Source: Candidatus Sulfopaludibacter sp. SbA3 (lineage in GTDB: Bacteria > Acidobacteriota > Vicinamibacteria > Vicinamibacterales > UBA2999). Taken from it: a stretch of DNA of 64,000 nt. Location: positions 70,372 to 134,371 of the forward strand of contig CAMDNQ010000010.1 in NCBI GenBank assembly GCA_945903265.1, written 5' to 3'. A program made the position numbers and the translations under genes. Below the pieces are notes generated by a model. That model had not been told where the DNA came from. It did no database searches and saw only the letters and a list, made by a program, of their open reading frames with translations. Position 1 is the stretch's first letter. Every line of letters starts with the position of its first letter. This document shows positions 30,861-38,885 of the stretch, piece after piece.

Positions 30861-31627
30861 TGGTAGAACGACAGATACCAGGCGAGCAGCGGCTCGCCGA
30901 CCAGCGCGGCCGCCAGCGCGCCGAGCGCGAGAAAGGTTCCGAACGGCAGCGCCGCCTGCATCGTGCCGCGGCCGCTCGCCATCAATCCCACCCCCACGGC
31001 GGAGCCCGCAAACGACGCGAACATCAACGTGAGCAGCGTCAACGGCCAGCCGAGAAAGGCGCCGATCATCGCGAGCATCTTCACGTCTCCCATCCCCAGA
31101 CCTTCCTGTCCGCGGATCCGGTAGTACGCCTCGGCGATGGCAAAGAGCACCCCGGCGCCGATCGCAATTCCGATGAGCGACGAGATCCAGCCAGGCGGCA
31201 GGAACCAGCTGGCGGCAAAGCCGGCCGCGATGCCGGGCAGCGTAATGACATTGGGCAGGATCTGGTGCTCGAGATCGATGGCGAACAGCACGATGAGGGC
31301 GCACGCGAAGACTAGCCGGACGGCGAGAAGCGCGGAGAACCCGTAGACGAACAAGGCCCCGACGAAGACGACGGCGGTGATCGCCTCGACGAGCGGGTAG
31401 ACGATCGAGATGCGCGTGCCGCAGGTGCGGCAGCGCCCGCGGAGCACCATCCAGCTGGCCACCGGGATGTTCTCGAACCACGCAAGGTGGCGGCCGCAGG
31501 CCATGCACCGGGAACCGGGCCAGGCCACCGACTCCCGTCGGGGCAATCGATAGATGCAGACATTCAGGAAGCTGCCGACCACGAGCCCGGCGCACGCGAA
31601 CGCGAGTATCAGCGGGATCGCGATCAC
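30857..31627 (-). CDS. pilD: prepilin peptidase (A24 aspartic protease)
   Basis: GSFLNVCIYRLPRRESV, CMACGRHLAWFENIPVASW...CRTCG, AIDLEHQILPN, GMGDVKMLAMIGAFLGW. Confidence 0.95.
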   Translation of the reverse strand: MIAIPLILAFACAGLVVGSFLNVCIYRLPRRESVAWPGSRCMACGRHLAWFENIPVASWMVLRGRCRTCGTRISIVYPLVEAITAVVFVGALFVYGFSALLAVRLVFACALIVLFAIDLEHQILPNVITLPGIAAGFAASWFLPPGWISSLIGIAIGAGVLFAIAEAYYRIRGQEGLGMGDVKMLAMIGAFLGWPLTLLTLMFASFAGSAVGVGLMASGRGTMQAALPFGTFLALGALAAALVGEPLLAWYLSFYQ

Positions 31628-32532
31628 TGAATCAGGCGCTGCGGCTCGCGCGGCAGCGGAGACAACCGCGACCCCTCCCCCAGCGCCACGCTGCCGGCTT
31701 CGAGCCGATAGGGCACTCCCGTCGGATCGACCGGGAGGCTGCGCAGGTAGCCGGCGCGGCCCAGATCGTCCCAGCTGCGCGGCACCGCCCCGTAACGTTG
31801 CTGGAAGGCCCCCACGATCTGGAAGAGTTGATCGATCTGATCCATGGCGTCGAGCTGCTGCAGACGCCGCACGGCCTCATTGCGGAATGCCTCGTTCACT
31901 CCGGTGCGCGCGACTTCCTGCCACAGCAGGCGCGATGACTGCCGGTTGCCCCCTTCCGCCAGCGTCGTCGCGGCCAGCTGCGCGAGCCAGAATGGCGCGC
32001 CCGGGAGGTCGCCGGCGCGCTGGAACCATTCGGCCGCCTGCGCGTAGTCGTGACGCCACCAGTAATGGACGAACCCGATCCACTGGGCAAACTCCCACTT
32101 GTCCGGCTGCACCCGCAGTCCTTTTTCGAGCAGGACGATGGCGAGATCCGGCCGCCCCGGTCCGTCCGGCGGAGCCTCGGCCAGGAATGTCGAACCGAAG
32201 TAGTACGCCACGTTGAAGCGAGGGTCGAGCGAGGTCGTGAGATCCAGCAGCGGATACAGAAGGTCGTACTGCTTGTTCGGATCCGTCGAAAGCCTGGTGC
32301 CGCCGTAGTGCTGGACCGCGCGAATCCAGTACAGGTCGGCGAGCACAGCGTCGTAGGACAAGGCCATGCGCGACATCGCCGCCGGCGATCGCACGTACAG
32401 CAGATTCTCGGCGGTGTCGGGCGTCGCGGCTTCGAGCCGCCCCTGCGTGTGCTGCAGACTGACGATGGCCGCCATGAGTGCGACCACGAGCGCCCCGGAC
32501 ATCCAGGCCCCCCGGGGATCGGACCGCGTCAC
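31624..32532 (-). CDS. TPR-like membrane-anchored protein in ABC/pilus operon
   Basis: DPRFNVAYYFGSTFLAEA...AIVLLEKGLRVQPDKWEFAQWIGFVHYWWRHDYAQAAEWFQRAGDLP; start GTG 32532 overlaps upstream stop. Confidence 0.65.
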   Translation of the reverse strand: MTRSDPRGAWMSGALVVALMAAIVSLQHTQGRLEAATPDTAENLLYVRSPAAMSRMALSYDAVLADLYWIRAVQHYGGTRLSTDPNKQYDLLYPLLDLTTSLDPRFNVAYYFGSTFLAEAPPDGPGRPDLAIVLLEKGLRVQPDKWEFAQWIGFVHYWWRHDYAQAAEWFQRAGDLPGAPFWLAQLAATTLAEGGNRQSSRLLWQEVARTGVNEAFRNEAVRRLQQLDAMDQIDQLFQIVGAFQQRYGAVPRSWDDLGRAGYLRSLPVDPTGVPYRLEAGSVALGEGSRLSPLPREPQRLIQ

Positions 32533-33344
32533 TTGAAGTCCCGCCTGGTGAACACGAGCACGGACCCCGTCAGCAGGAGCGCGATGTACGCGAGGCCGTA
32601 CGCGACTGTCACCGCCAGATAGCCCGGTGCGATCGGGAGCGCGTACACGACCTGCGATTTGATGTCGAACGCGGCGAAATTCGGCAGCAGGTAGTAAAGC
32701 GCTCGCGCCAGGCCCGCCGCGACCGGCGACTCCACGATGTTCTCGAAATTCCGAAGGTCGGCATTGAAGTGGCCGATGACCCACAGTCCGAAGGTGAGCG
32801 CAGCCGACAGGAAGGGGCTCGAGAAGGTGGAAAAGAAGAGCGCGATGGCCGTCACGAGCAGCAGTTCGACGACAATCAGGGCGACCGCGCGCAGCATGCC
32901 GGCATCGAGGGCAGGGGCCGCCCATACCGATTTCTGTTCCTCGGTGAACTGCGCGTCCATGTAACCCAGCACCAGATACAGCGCGGCGGTCATCACCACG
33001 ACGTTGACGAGCAGCGTCAGCGCCAGGCCCGCGTACTTGCCCAGGATGAACTCGCGCCGTCCCAGCGGCTTCGACAGCAGGCTGTAGATGCTGCGGCGTT
33101 CCACTTCCTTCCAGACCAGGCCGATGCCGATGAAGACGGCAATGAGCAGACCGAACGTGCCGATGGCCGCAAGGCCGAGATCCTTGATGATCTTGACGTC
33201 CTGTCCCGCCGTCAGCTGGCCAATCAGGTAGGCCGCCCCCATGAGAATGACGGCGAAGGCGACGAGGTTGTACAGCACCTTGTCGCGCACGGACTCCTTG
33301 AAGACGTTGATGGCCACGTGGGCGATGATCCGCATGTCAGCCAT
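32529..33344 (-). CDS. ABC-2 type exporter permease (PilI-like by context)
   Basis: Six TM segments; FIGIGLVWKEVERRSIYSLLSKPLGRREFILGKYAGL; follows an ATPase gene. Confidence 0.8.
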   Translation of the reverse strand: MADMRIIAHVAINVFKESVRDKVLYNLVAFAVILMGAAYLIGQLTAGQDVKIIKDLGLAAIGTFGLLIAVFIGIGLVWKEVERRSIYSLLSKPLGRREFILGKYAGLALTLLVNVVVMTAALYLVLGYMDAQFTEEQKSVWAAPALDAGMLRAVALIVVELLLVTAIALFFSTFSSPFLSAALTFGLWVIGHFNADLRNFENIVESPVAAGLARALYYLLPNFAAFDIKSQVVYALPIAPGYLAVTVAYGLAYIALLLTGSVLVFTRRDFK

Positions 33345-34290
33345 TGGACGAACGCTGTGCTCCGGTGACCTGCCGCATGAAAAAGTCCTCGAGCGTCTCT
33401 CGAATGGGCGTGAGCGACACCAGCTGCGCACCTGAGGCGGTCAACGTCGCCAGCACGCGCTCGGGTGCCGCCGACGCCGGCAGTTCCATCGCGAAGCGCT
33501 GGCCGTCGATAGGGACGGCGTTGACGATCTCCCTGTCCGCGCGCGCCTGCGACAGCGCGTCCGGCGTCACCCCCGACATGACAAGCTCCCACCCGCGTAC
33601 CTGAAACGCGAGCAGCTCGCTCAGCTGCCCCGACGCCACAAGCCGGCCCGCGGCCACGATGGCGACGCGGCTGCACAGCGCCTCGGCATCGGCGAGCACG
33701 TGTGAGCTGAAGAAGACGGTGCACCCCCGGTCGCGCAGCTGGAGGATCAGCTGCCGGATCTCGCGGCGGCCGAGCGGGTCGAGACCAGACATCGGCTCGT
33801 CGAAGAACACGACGTCGGGATCGTTGATGAGCGCCTGGGCGATCCCCACGCGCTGGATCATGCCCTTCGAAAACTTCCGGAGCTGGAGGCGGCGCTCGGC
33901 GCCGATGCCGACGGTGTCGAGAAGCGACGCCGCACGGCGGCGGCGTTCGGCAGCCGGATATCCGAACAGACCGGCGAAATACTCGAGGAGCTCTTCCGCC
34001 GTGAGGTAATCGTAGAAATACGGATTCTCCGGCAGGTATCCGATGCGCCGCCTCACCTCGACGTCGCCGACCGGGCGGCCAAGAATCTCCGCGCGGCCGG
34101 AGGAGGGGTACATCAGCTGCATGAGCAGCTTGAGGGTTGTCGTCTTGCCGGCGCCGTTCGGGCCCAGGAACCCGAATACTTCGCCCGTACGGACCGTGAG
34201 CGAGAGTCGGTCGAGGGCGATGTAGGGGCGCGGACGCCAGAAGCCGACGCGGTAGTGCTTGGTCAGGTCCTCTGTTCGAATGGCGTCCAT
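33337..34290 (-). CDS. ABC transporter ATP-binding protein (PilH-like by context)
   Basis: GFLGPNGAGKTTTLKLL, FSKGMIQRVGIAQALINDPDVVFFDEPMSGLDP. Confidence 0.93.
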   Translation of the reverse strand: MDAIRTEDLTKHYRVGFWRPRPYIALDRLSLTVRTGEVFGFLGPNGAGKTTTLKLLMQLMYPSSGRAEILGRPVGDVEVRRRIGYLPENPYFYDYLTAEELLEYFAGLFGYPAAERRRRAASLLDTVGIGAERRLQLRKFSKGMIQRVGIAQALINDPDVVFFDEPMSGLDPLGRREIRQLILQLRDRGCTVFFSSHVLADAEALCSRVAIVAAGRLVASGQLSELLAFQVRGWELVMSGVTPDALSQARADREIVNAVPIDGQRFAMELPASAAPERVLATLTASGAQLVSLTPIRETLEDFFMRQVTGAQRSSNG

Positions 34291-34293
34291 CGG

Positions 34294-35502
34294 TTACTGC
34301 GTGGCCGGCTGGGTCCTTTTCAGCTCGTAAGCAATCGCCGCGTCGAAATACGACGGCCGCAACGTGGAGGCGATCCGGATCCCGTTGATGAAAAAGGTTG
34401 GCGTACCCGTGATCTGCAGCTTCTGCCCCAGCTGGGCGTCACTCCGGACCGCGTTCAACACCGTCGGGTACTTCGCGTCGAAGTCGGTGACCTGGGCGAT
34501 ATCGGCGAGCGCCGTCTTCACGGTATCGCGCGTCAGCGTCGACTGATTATCGAACAGCCAGGCCTCCATCTCTCGATGGCGATTCTTCTCGCGCGCAAGC
34601 CTGACAGCGACCGCCGCTTCGCACGCGGCGCCGTGAATGCCGCCGGTGTTGCACTCGGACTCCAGCGGATAATCCACGTTCAGGAAGGCGACTTGTCCGG
34701 GGTACTCAGATTCGTACTTCTGTTGAATCGATTTGTAGGCCACATAGGCCTGCCGGCACGCGGGACATTGAAAGTCGTTGAACTTGGCAACGACGACCTT
34801 CGCCCCCTCGGCCGGAAGGCCCAGATCGAGGCGAGGCTGCATGGCGAGCCAGGCTTCGAACTGCGCGGCTTCTTCGGCGCTCAGCACTTCCGTCGCCGCC
34901 GGAACCTCGGAGACCACACTGGCCGTGGCGCGCTGCTCTGTGGGGAACCAGAGCACCAGCGCGATGGCCGCAACAAGAAGGCCACCCGCCGCAGCCGCGG
35001 TCGCCGGACTCGCCAGGACATCCTGGAGATCCCGTCCCACTCGGCGAGGCAACGCAGACAGGTCCGAAGCCGCGGCGCCGGAGACGATAAACAGCCCGAT
35101 CACGGCCACATACATCGTCAGACAGAGTGGACACATCTGGCGGAGGACGAAGAAGGACGCATACCCGAGGTAGAGGACGCCGGCCAGTCCGATCGTCGAG
35201 AGCACGAAGATGTATCCCGCGACGCGTCCGGCCTTCTCGGACCCGGCGGGCCGCATGCCGAACACGCCGAGCAGCAGGACAGCGGCCGACCAGATGGCGC
35301 CACCGGCGGCAACAGGCACGCCGAAGAGATAGCCGAACCGGCTCGTCATCACGGCTTCGCAACTGACCGTTTCGCTGACGTCACAGAAGCTGGTGTAGGT
35401 CGGATCGGCCACCAGCCTGTAGTGCACATAGAGCGAGGCGACGGACGCCATGAGACCGGCGGCGGCCAGGAGCAGGATGAGGGTGCGCGCGTGCTTCTTC
35501 AT
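34294..35502 (-). CDS. VKOR-DsbA fusion (thiol oxidase/disulfide introducer)
   Basis: VKOR half SFCDVSETVSCEAV...QMCPLCLTMYV; thioredoxin half KFNDFQCPACRQAYVAYKSI...ITGTPTFFING. Confidence 0.88.
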   Translation of the reverse strand: MKKHARTLILLLAAAGLMASVASLYVHYRLVADPTYTSFCDVSETVSCEAVMTSRFGYLFGVPVAAGGAIWSAAVLLLGVFGMRPAGSEKAGRVAGYIFVLSTIGLAGVLYLGYASFFVLRQMCPLCLTMYVAVIGLFIVSGAAASDLSALPRRVGRDLQDVLASPATAAAAGGLLVAAIALVLWFPTEQRATASVVSEVPAATEVLSAEEAAQFEAWLAMQPRLDLGLPAEGAKVVVAKFNDFQCPACRQAYVAYKSIQQKYESEYPGQVAFLNVDYPLESECNTGGIHGAACEAAVAVRLAREKNRHREMEAWLFDNQSTLTRDTVKTALADIAQVTDFDAKYPTVLNAVRSDAQLGQKLQITGTPTFFINGIRIASTLRPSYFDAAIAYELKRTQPATQ

Positions 35503-35535
35503 AGAGATGGTGGGAGGTATCCTGCGGCATCCTAC

Positions 35536-35580
35536 AACAAAAAGCCCCGGGCTCCGGGATATCACCCGAAGCCCGAGGCC
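35536..35580 (-). terminator. rho-independent terminator downstream of pilA
   Basis: Minus strand CCTCGGGCTTCGGG-TGATAT-CCCGGAGCCCGGGG followed by CTTTTTG. Confidence 0.75.
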
Positions 35581-35602
35581 TGGAGCTTGAAGCCCGAACC
35601 GC

Positions 35603-36136
35603 TTACTGGAGGGCGATGCCGCCGGCGATCGTCGCGATGGCCGCGTTGTCCTGACGAATCACGCCAGACTCGTTGGTCGCGAAGAAACGGGTCCCGGTCG
35701 TACCGAGAGTCTGCGGCAAGGCGGTCGCGTAGAACTGGGTCTGGGTCGCAACGGCGCTGAGGCAGATGTCAGCCGCGAGCACCGCGGCGCCCGCCGGACC
35801 AGCGGCATTCGTAAAGGTGTAGCCGCTCTTGGCCGTTCCGCCGTTGAACGCGAGGGCAAGATCGGCGGGCACGAAGGCCGGGGTATTCGCGACCGGAGCT
35901 GTGACCAGTCCCGTCGCTGCCGCGCTAATGTCGTAGCCGCCGCCGCCACAGCTCGAGGCGTACGTCGCCTGCGCGCTGCTGATGGTGCGAATCGAGCCGA
36001 TGGCCGACGCCTCGTTACCCGACATGCGGGCGCGGAGCAGACCGGGGATCGCGATCGCCGCAATGATGCCGATGATGGCCACGACGATCAGCAGTTCGAT
36101 CAGCGTGAAACCCTTGTTGTCCTGAATCTTCTTCAT
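35603..36136 (-). CDS. pilA: type IV major pilin
   Basis: MKKIQDNKGFTLIELLIVVAIIGIIAAIAIPGLLRARMSGNEASAIGSIRTI. Confidence 0.93.
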   Translation of the reverse strand: MKKIQDNKGFTLIELLIVVAIIGIIAAIAIPGLLRARMSGNEASAIGSIRTISSAQATYASSCGGGGYDISAAATGLVTAPVANTPAFVPADLALAFNGGTAKSGYTFTNAAGPAGAAVLAADICLSAVATQTQFYATALPQTLGTTGTRFFATNESGVIRQDNAAIATIAGGIALQ

Positions 36137-36217
36137 TCCAGTGCTCCTCAAATGTGGTGTCCGTGATACCGGCCGCCGGAGAGTGCCTCTCGGCACCGGC
36201 AGCGAACGGGCTCCATA

Positions 36218-36235
36218 TCGCAACTGGTGTGCCCG
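36218..36235 (-). promoter_or_regulatory. putative sigma54 promoter for pilA (GGGCACACCAGTTGC)
   Basis: Minus strand GG-N10-GC: GGCACACCAGTTGC, about 80 nt upstream of the pilA ATG. Confidence 0.65.
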
Positions 36236-36284
36236 ATCTGAAAACGTGTTCAGTTGTTACCGTAACTTGTTGTGTATAGATGAT

Positions 36285-36716
36285 TTACAAGACTAGTCTG
36301 GCGTTTGGCCGGCCTGTCAAAAGTGCCCTGTGGACAATTTTTGGCAGTCGCGACTGACATTCAATGTCAGTCGGCGCCGGGTCGAATGGCTGTATGTCTG
36401 TGATGCGAAAGCGGTAATAGCTCAAACCGATGGGCGGCGCTGCCGCCGAAAACCCCGAAAACCGCTCTCGCCAGGCTGGCAGCGTCTCCGCAGTCTGGGC
36501 CCGGCCCTGTGTCAGGGCCATGTCGAAGAACGGGCCGGCCGCCAGTCCCGCGGGGTTCCACCAGACGGCGCTGCTGTCGGAAGCGACCGCCACGAATGCC
36601 CCACCCATCCCCATGGCGCGGCTCCCCACGGACTCCACCACCTGCGCGGACGCAGGCGCGCCGACGCCCAGGCAGATCCCGGCGGCCGCGAGCGAAATGA
36701 CCCGGCGAATGTTCAT
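36285..36716 (-). pseudogene. truncated outer-membrane beta-barrel (PorV/UPF0164-like) protein
   Basis: Signal peptide, SRAMGMGGAFVAVASDSSAVWWNPAGLA...PIGLSYYRFRITDIQPFDP then out of family and stop at 143 aa. Confidence 0.6.
36345..36372. repeat. two overlapping perfect palindromes (CAGTCGCGACTG and GACTGACATT-C-AATGTCAGTC)
   Basis: Direct reading of CAGTCGCGACTGACATTCAATGTCAGTC. Confidence 0.9.
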
Positions 36717-36735
36717 ACGGGGATATAATTTTCTA

Positions 36736-36755
36736 AATTTTGACTAATCAAAATT
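36736..36755. promoter_or_regulatory. perfect inverted repeat AATTTTGA-CTAA-TCAAAATT (possible operator)
   Basis: 8-bp arms in an AT-rich divergent intergenic region. Confidence 0.55.
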
Positions 36756-36813
36756 ACGTGGAAGACCCGTCGGTGGCCCGGCGGCAGCTGAAAAAACAGC
36801 TATCGTATCAGAT

Positions 36814-37527
36814 GTGTGTGTGAGCGCCGTCGCCCCGCTGCCGGCCCGGATGGCTGGCATCGTCCGCAGACCGCGCGCCACCTGCTCCACGCTGAAATCC
36901 CTCCCCGTCTGGGCGGATGTCCTGATCATCACGTTTCTCATAACCGCGGCGCTCTCGGCTGCCCTGCTGGAAACACGCGTCGGACAACTGGCGCTGCTCG
37001 ATCAATGGGAACGGACCGCGACGGCATTTGGGCAGGACGTCTCGGATGAACAGTACGAGTCGATGCGCGCCGCCAGTGACAAAGGCGCGGTCTATGCGGT
37101 CGCCAGCTCGCTGGCCGCGGGTCCCGGCGTGGCGTTTGGCCTCGCCGCCCTGCTCTATGCCGGTTTCCGCCTGACCGGCGCGCGCGGCGTGGCCTACCGG
37201 CAGGTTCTCAGCGTCGTGGCGCACGCGGGCGTGATCCTGCTGCTGCGCCAGGTCATCGCCACCCCCATCGTCTACGCGCGCGAGACGCTCGCCAGCCCGG
37301 TGACGCTCAATCTGTTCTTCACGGTGCTCGACGAGGCGTCGCCGCTTGCACGATTCCTCGCGGCGGTCGACCTCTTCGTCGTCTGGTGGCTTATCGTGAT
37401 TGCCATCGGCATGTCCGTGCTGTCCGGCCGCCCTGCGCGCCGACTGGCGATCATGTTTGTTGCGGTATACGCGCTGCTCGCCGCCAGCCTCGCAGCCGTG
37501 ATGGCACTGACGGGAGGAACCGCGTGA
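36814..37527 (+). CDS. multispan membrane protein (Yip1-like)
   Basis: Five or so predicted TM segments; precedes adaptor gene. Confidence 0.5.
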   Translation: MCVSAVAPLPARMAGIVRRPRATCSTLKSLPVWADVLIITFLITAALSAALLETRVGQLALLDQWERTATAFGQDVSDEQYESMRAASDKGAVYAVASSLAAGPGVAFGLAALLYAGFRLTGARGVAYRQVLSVVAHAGVILLLRQVIATPIVYARETLASPVTLNLFFTVLDEASPLARFLAAVDLFVVWWLIVIAIGMSVLSGRPARRLAIMFVAVYALLAASLAAVMALTGGTA

Positions 37528-38885
37528 CCAGAACACGAGTGCTCATCGCGGTCGCGGTGTTGCTGGCGATTGCGGGCGCGGGGGCCGCGGTCTGGCTGCG
37601 GCGACCCGACGTGCCCGCGGTCGTCGTTGAGGCGATCCGCAAGCGTGACCTCGAGGCGATCGTGTCCGCGTCGGGCAAGATCCAGCCGCAGCGGCAGATC
37701 AACGTGTCGGCGAACACGATGGGCCGCGTCACGCGCCTCGCCGTGCAGGAGGGCCAGCGCGTCCGCGCCGGACAGTTTCTGCTGGAGATCGACCCGCGTT
37801 CCCTCGCAGGACAGTTGCAGCGCGGCGAGGCGAGCGTCGCGGTGGCGCAATCAGCCCTGCAACAGGCGCGCACCTCGGTCGAACAGGCGCGGACGATGCT
37901 CGACCTTGCGCGGCAGAATCTCAGGCGGCAGGACGAACTGTGGAAGGGCGGCCTGACCACACGCGAGTCCCTCGAGCGCGCGCAGAACGAAGTCGACGTG
38001 CGCGAAGCGGAGCTCAAGGCGCGCGACCAGGAGATCCACACACGTGAGGAGCAGATCAAGCAGGAACAGGCGGGGCTCGCGACGACGCGGTACACGCTCA
38101 GTCAGGTCATCATCTCCGCGCCGATGGACGGGGTGGTGACCCGCCGCAACATCGAGGAAGGCGAGAACGTCGTCGTCGGCACGATGAATAACGCGGGCAC
38201 CGTCCTCCTGACGATCGCCGACATGTCGGTCATCGAGGCCGAAATCGATGTCGATGAGACGGACATTCCGGAAGTCGAGCTCGGGCAGAACGCACGGATC
38301 ACGATCGATGCGGTGCCCGATCGAACGTTCCGCGGCCGCGTGACAGAAATCGGGAACAGCCCCATCCAGGCCCAGGGCCAGAACACCGACAACGCGAACG
38401 CGGCGCAGGCGACCAACTTCAAGGTCTCGATCACGATCGATGACGAGGTGCCCGACGTCCGGCCCGGGTTTACCTGCACGGCAGAAATCACGACCTCGAC
38501 GCGCGCGATGGCGGTCGCCGTGCCGATCCAGGCGCTCACCGTCCGCGAGCTGCTGTACGACGCCGCGGGGACCCTGGTCCGCGAGCCTCCTCCGGCGCGT
38601 CCGAGCCGCTTCGGCTTTTTCAGAGCCGCAGCGCCCACGACGCCGCCTCCCCCGCCCGAGACGCCGCCAGGGCATACGCGCAGGGAGACCGAAGGTGTCT
38701 TCGTCTTCCGTGACAACCGCGCGGTGTTCGTCCCGGTAACCGTCGGCATTGCGGGCGAACGCTACTTCGAGGTGCTGTCTGGCGTCGCCGAGGGCGACCG
38801 CGTCATCACGGGCCCGTTCACGTCCGTTCGCGAGTTCGCAGACGGGTCCGAAGTGCGCATCGAGGAACCGCCCGCCAGACAGTAA
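37524..38885 (+). CDS. MacA/HlyD-type periplasmic adaptor
   Basis: VSASGKIQPQRQINVSANTMGRVTRLAVQEGQRVRAGQFLLEIDP; long coiled coil; APMDGVVTRRNIEEGENVV; GTG start overlaps upstream stop. Confidence 0.9.
   Translation: MTRTRVLIAVAVLLAIAGAGAAVWLRRPDVPAVVVEAIRKRDLEAIVSASGKIQPQRQINVSANTMGRVTRLAVQEGQRVRAGQFLLEIDPRSLAGQLQRGEASVAVAQSALQQARTSVEQARTMLDLARQNLRRQDELWKGGLTTRESLERAQNEVDVREAELKARDQEIHTREEQIKQEQAGLATTRYTLSQVIISAPMDGVVTRRNIEEGENVVVGTMNNAGTVLLTIADMSVIEAEIDVDETDIPEVELGQNARITIDAVPDRTFRGRVTEIGNSPIQAQGQNTDNANAAQATNFKVSITIDDEVPDVRPGFTCTAEITTSTRAMAVAVPIQALTVRELLYDAAGTLVREPPPARPSRFGFFRAAAPTTPPPPPETPPGHTRRETEGVFVFRDNRAVFVPVTVGIAGERYFEVLSGVAEGDRVITGPFTSVREFADGSEVRIEEPPARQ

Noticed and set aside
30861-31595. 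N-terminal 245 aa of the 666-aa ORF 29595..31595 (apparent fusion to the kinase)
   Set aside because: Out-of-frame reading of pilD; the kinase begins at the GTG at 30860.
34255-35760. 501-aa plus-strand ORF opposite the VKOR-DsbA gene
   Set aside because: Antisense shadow ORF; composition is non-protein-like.
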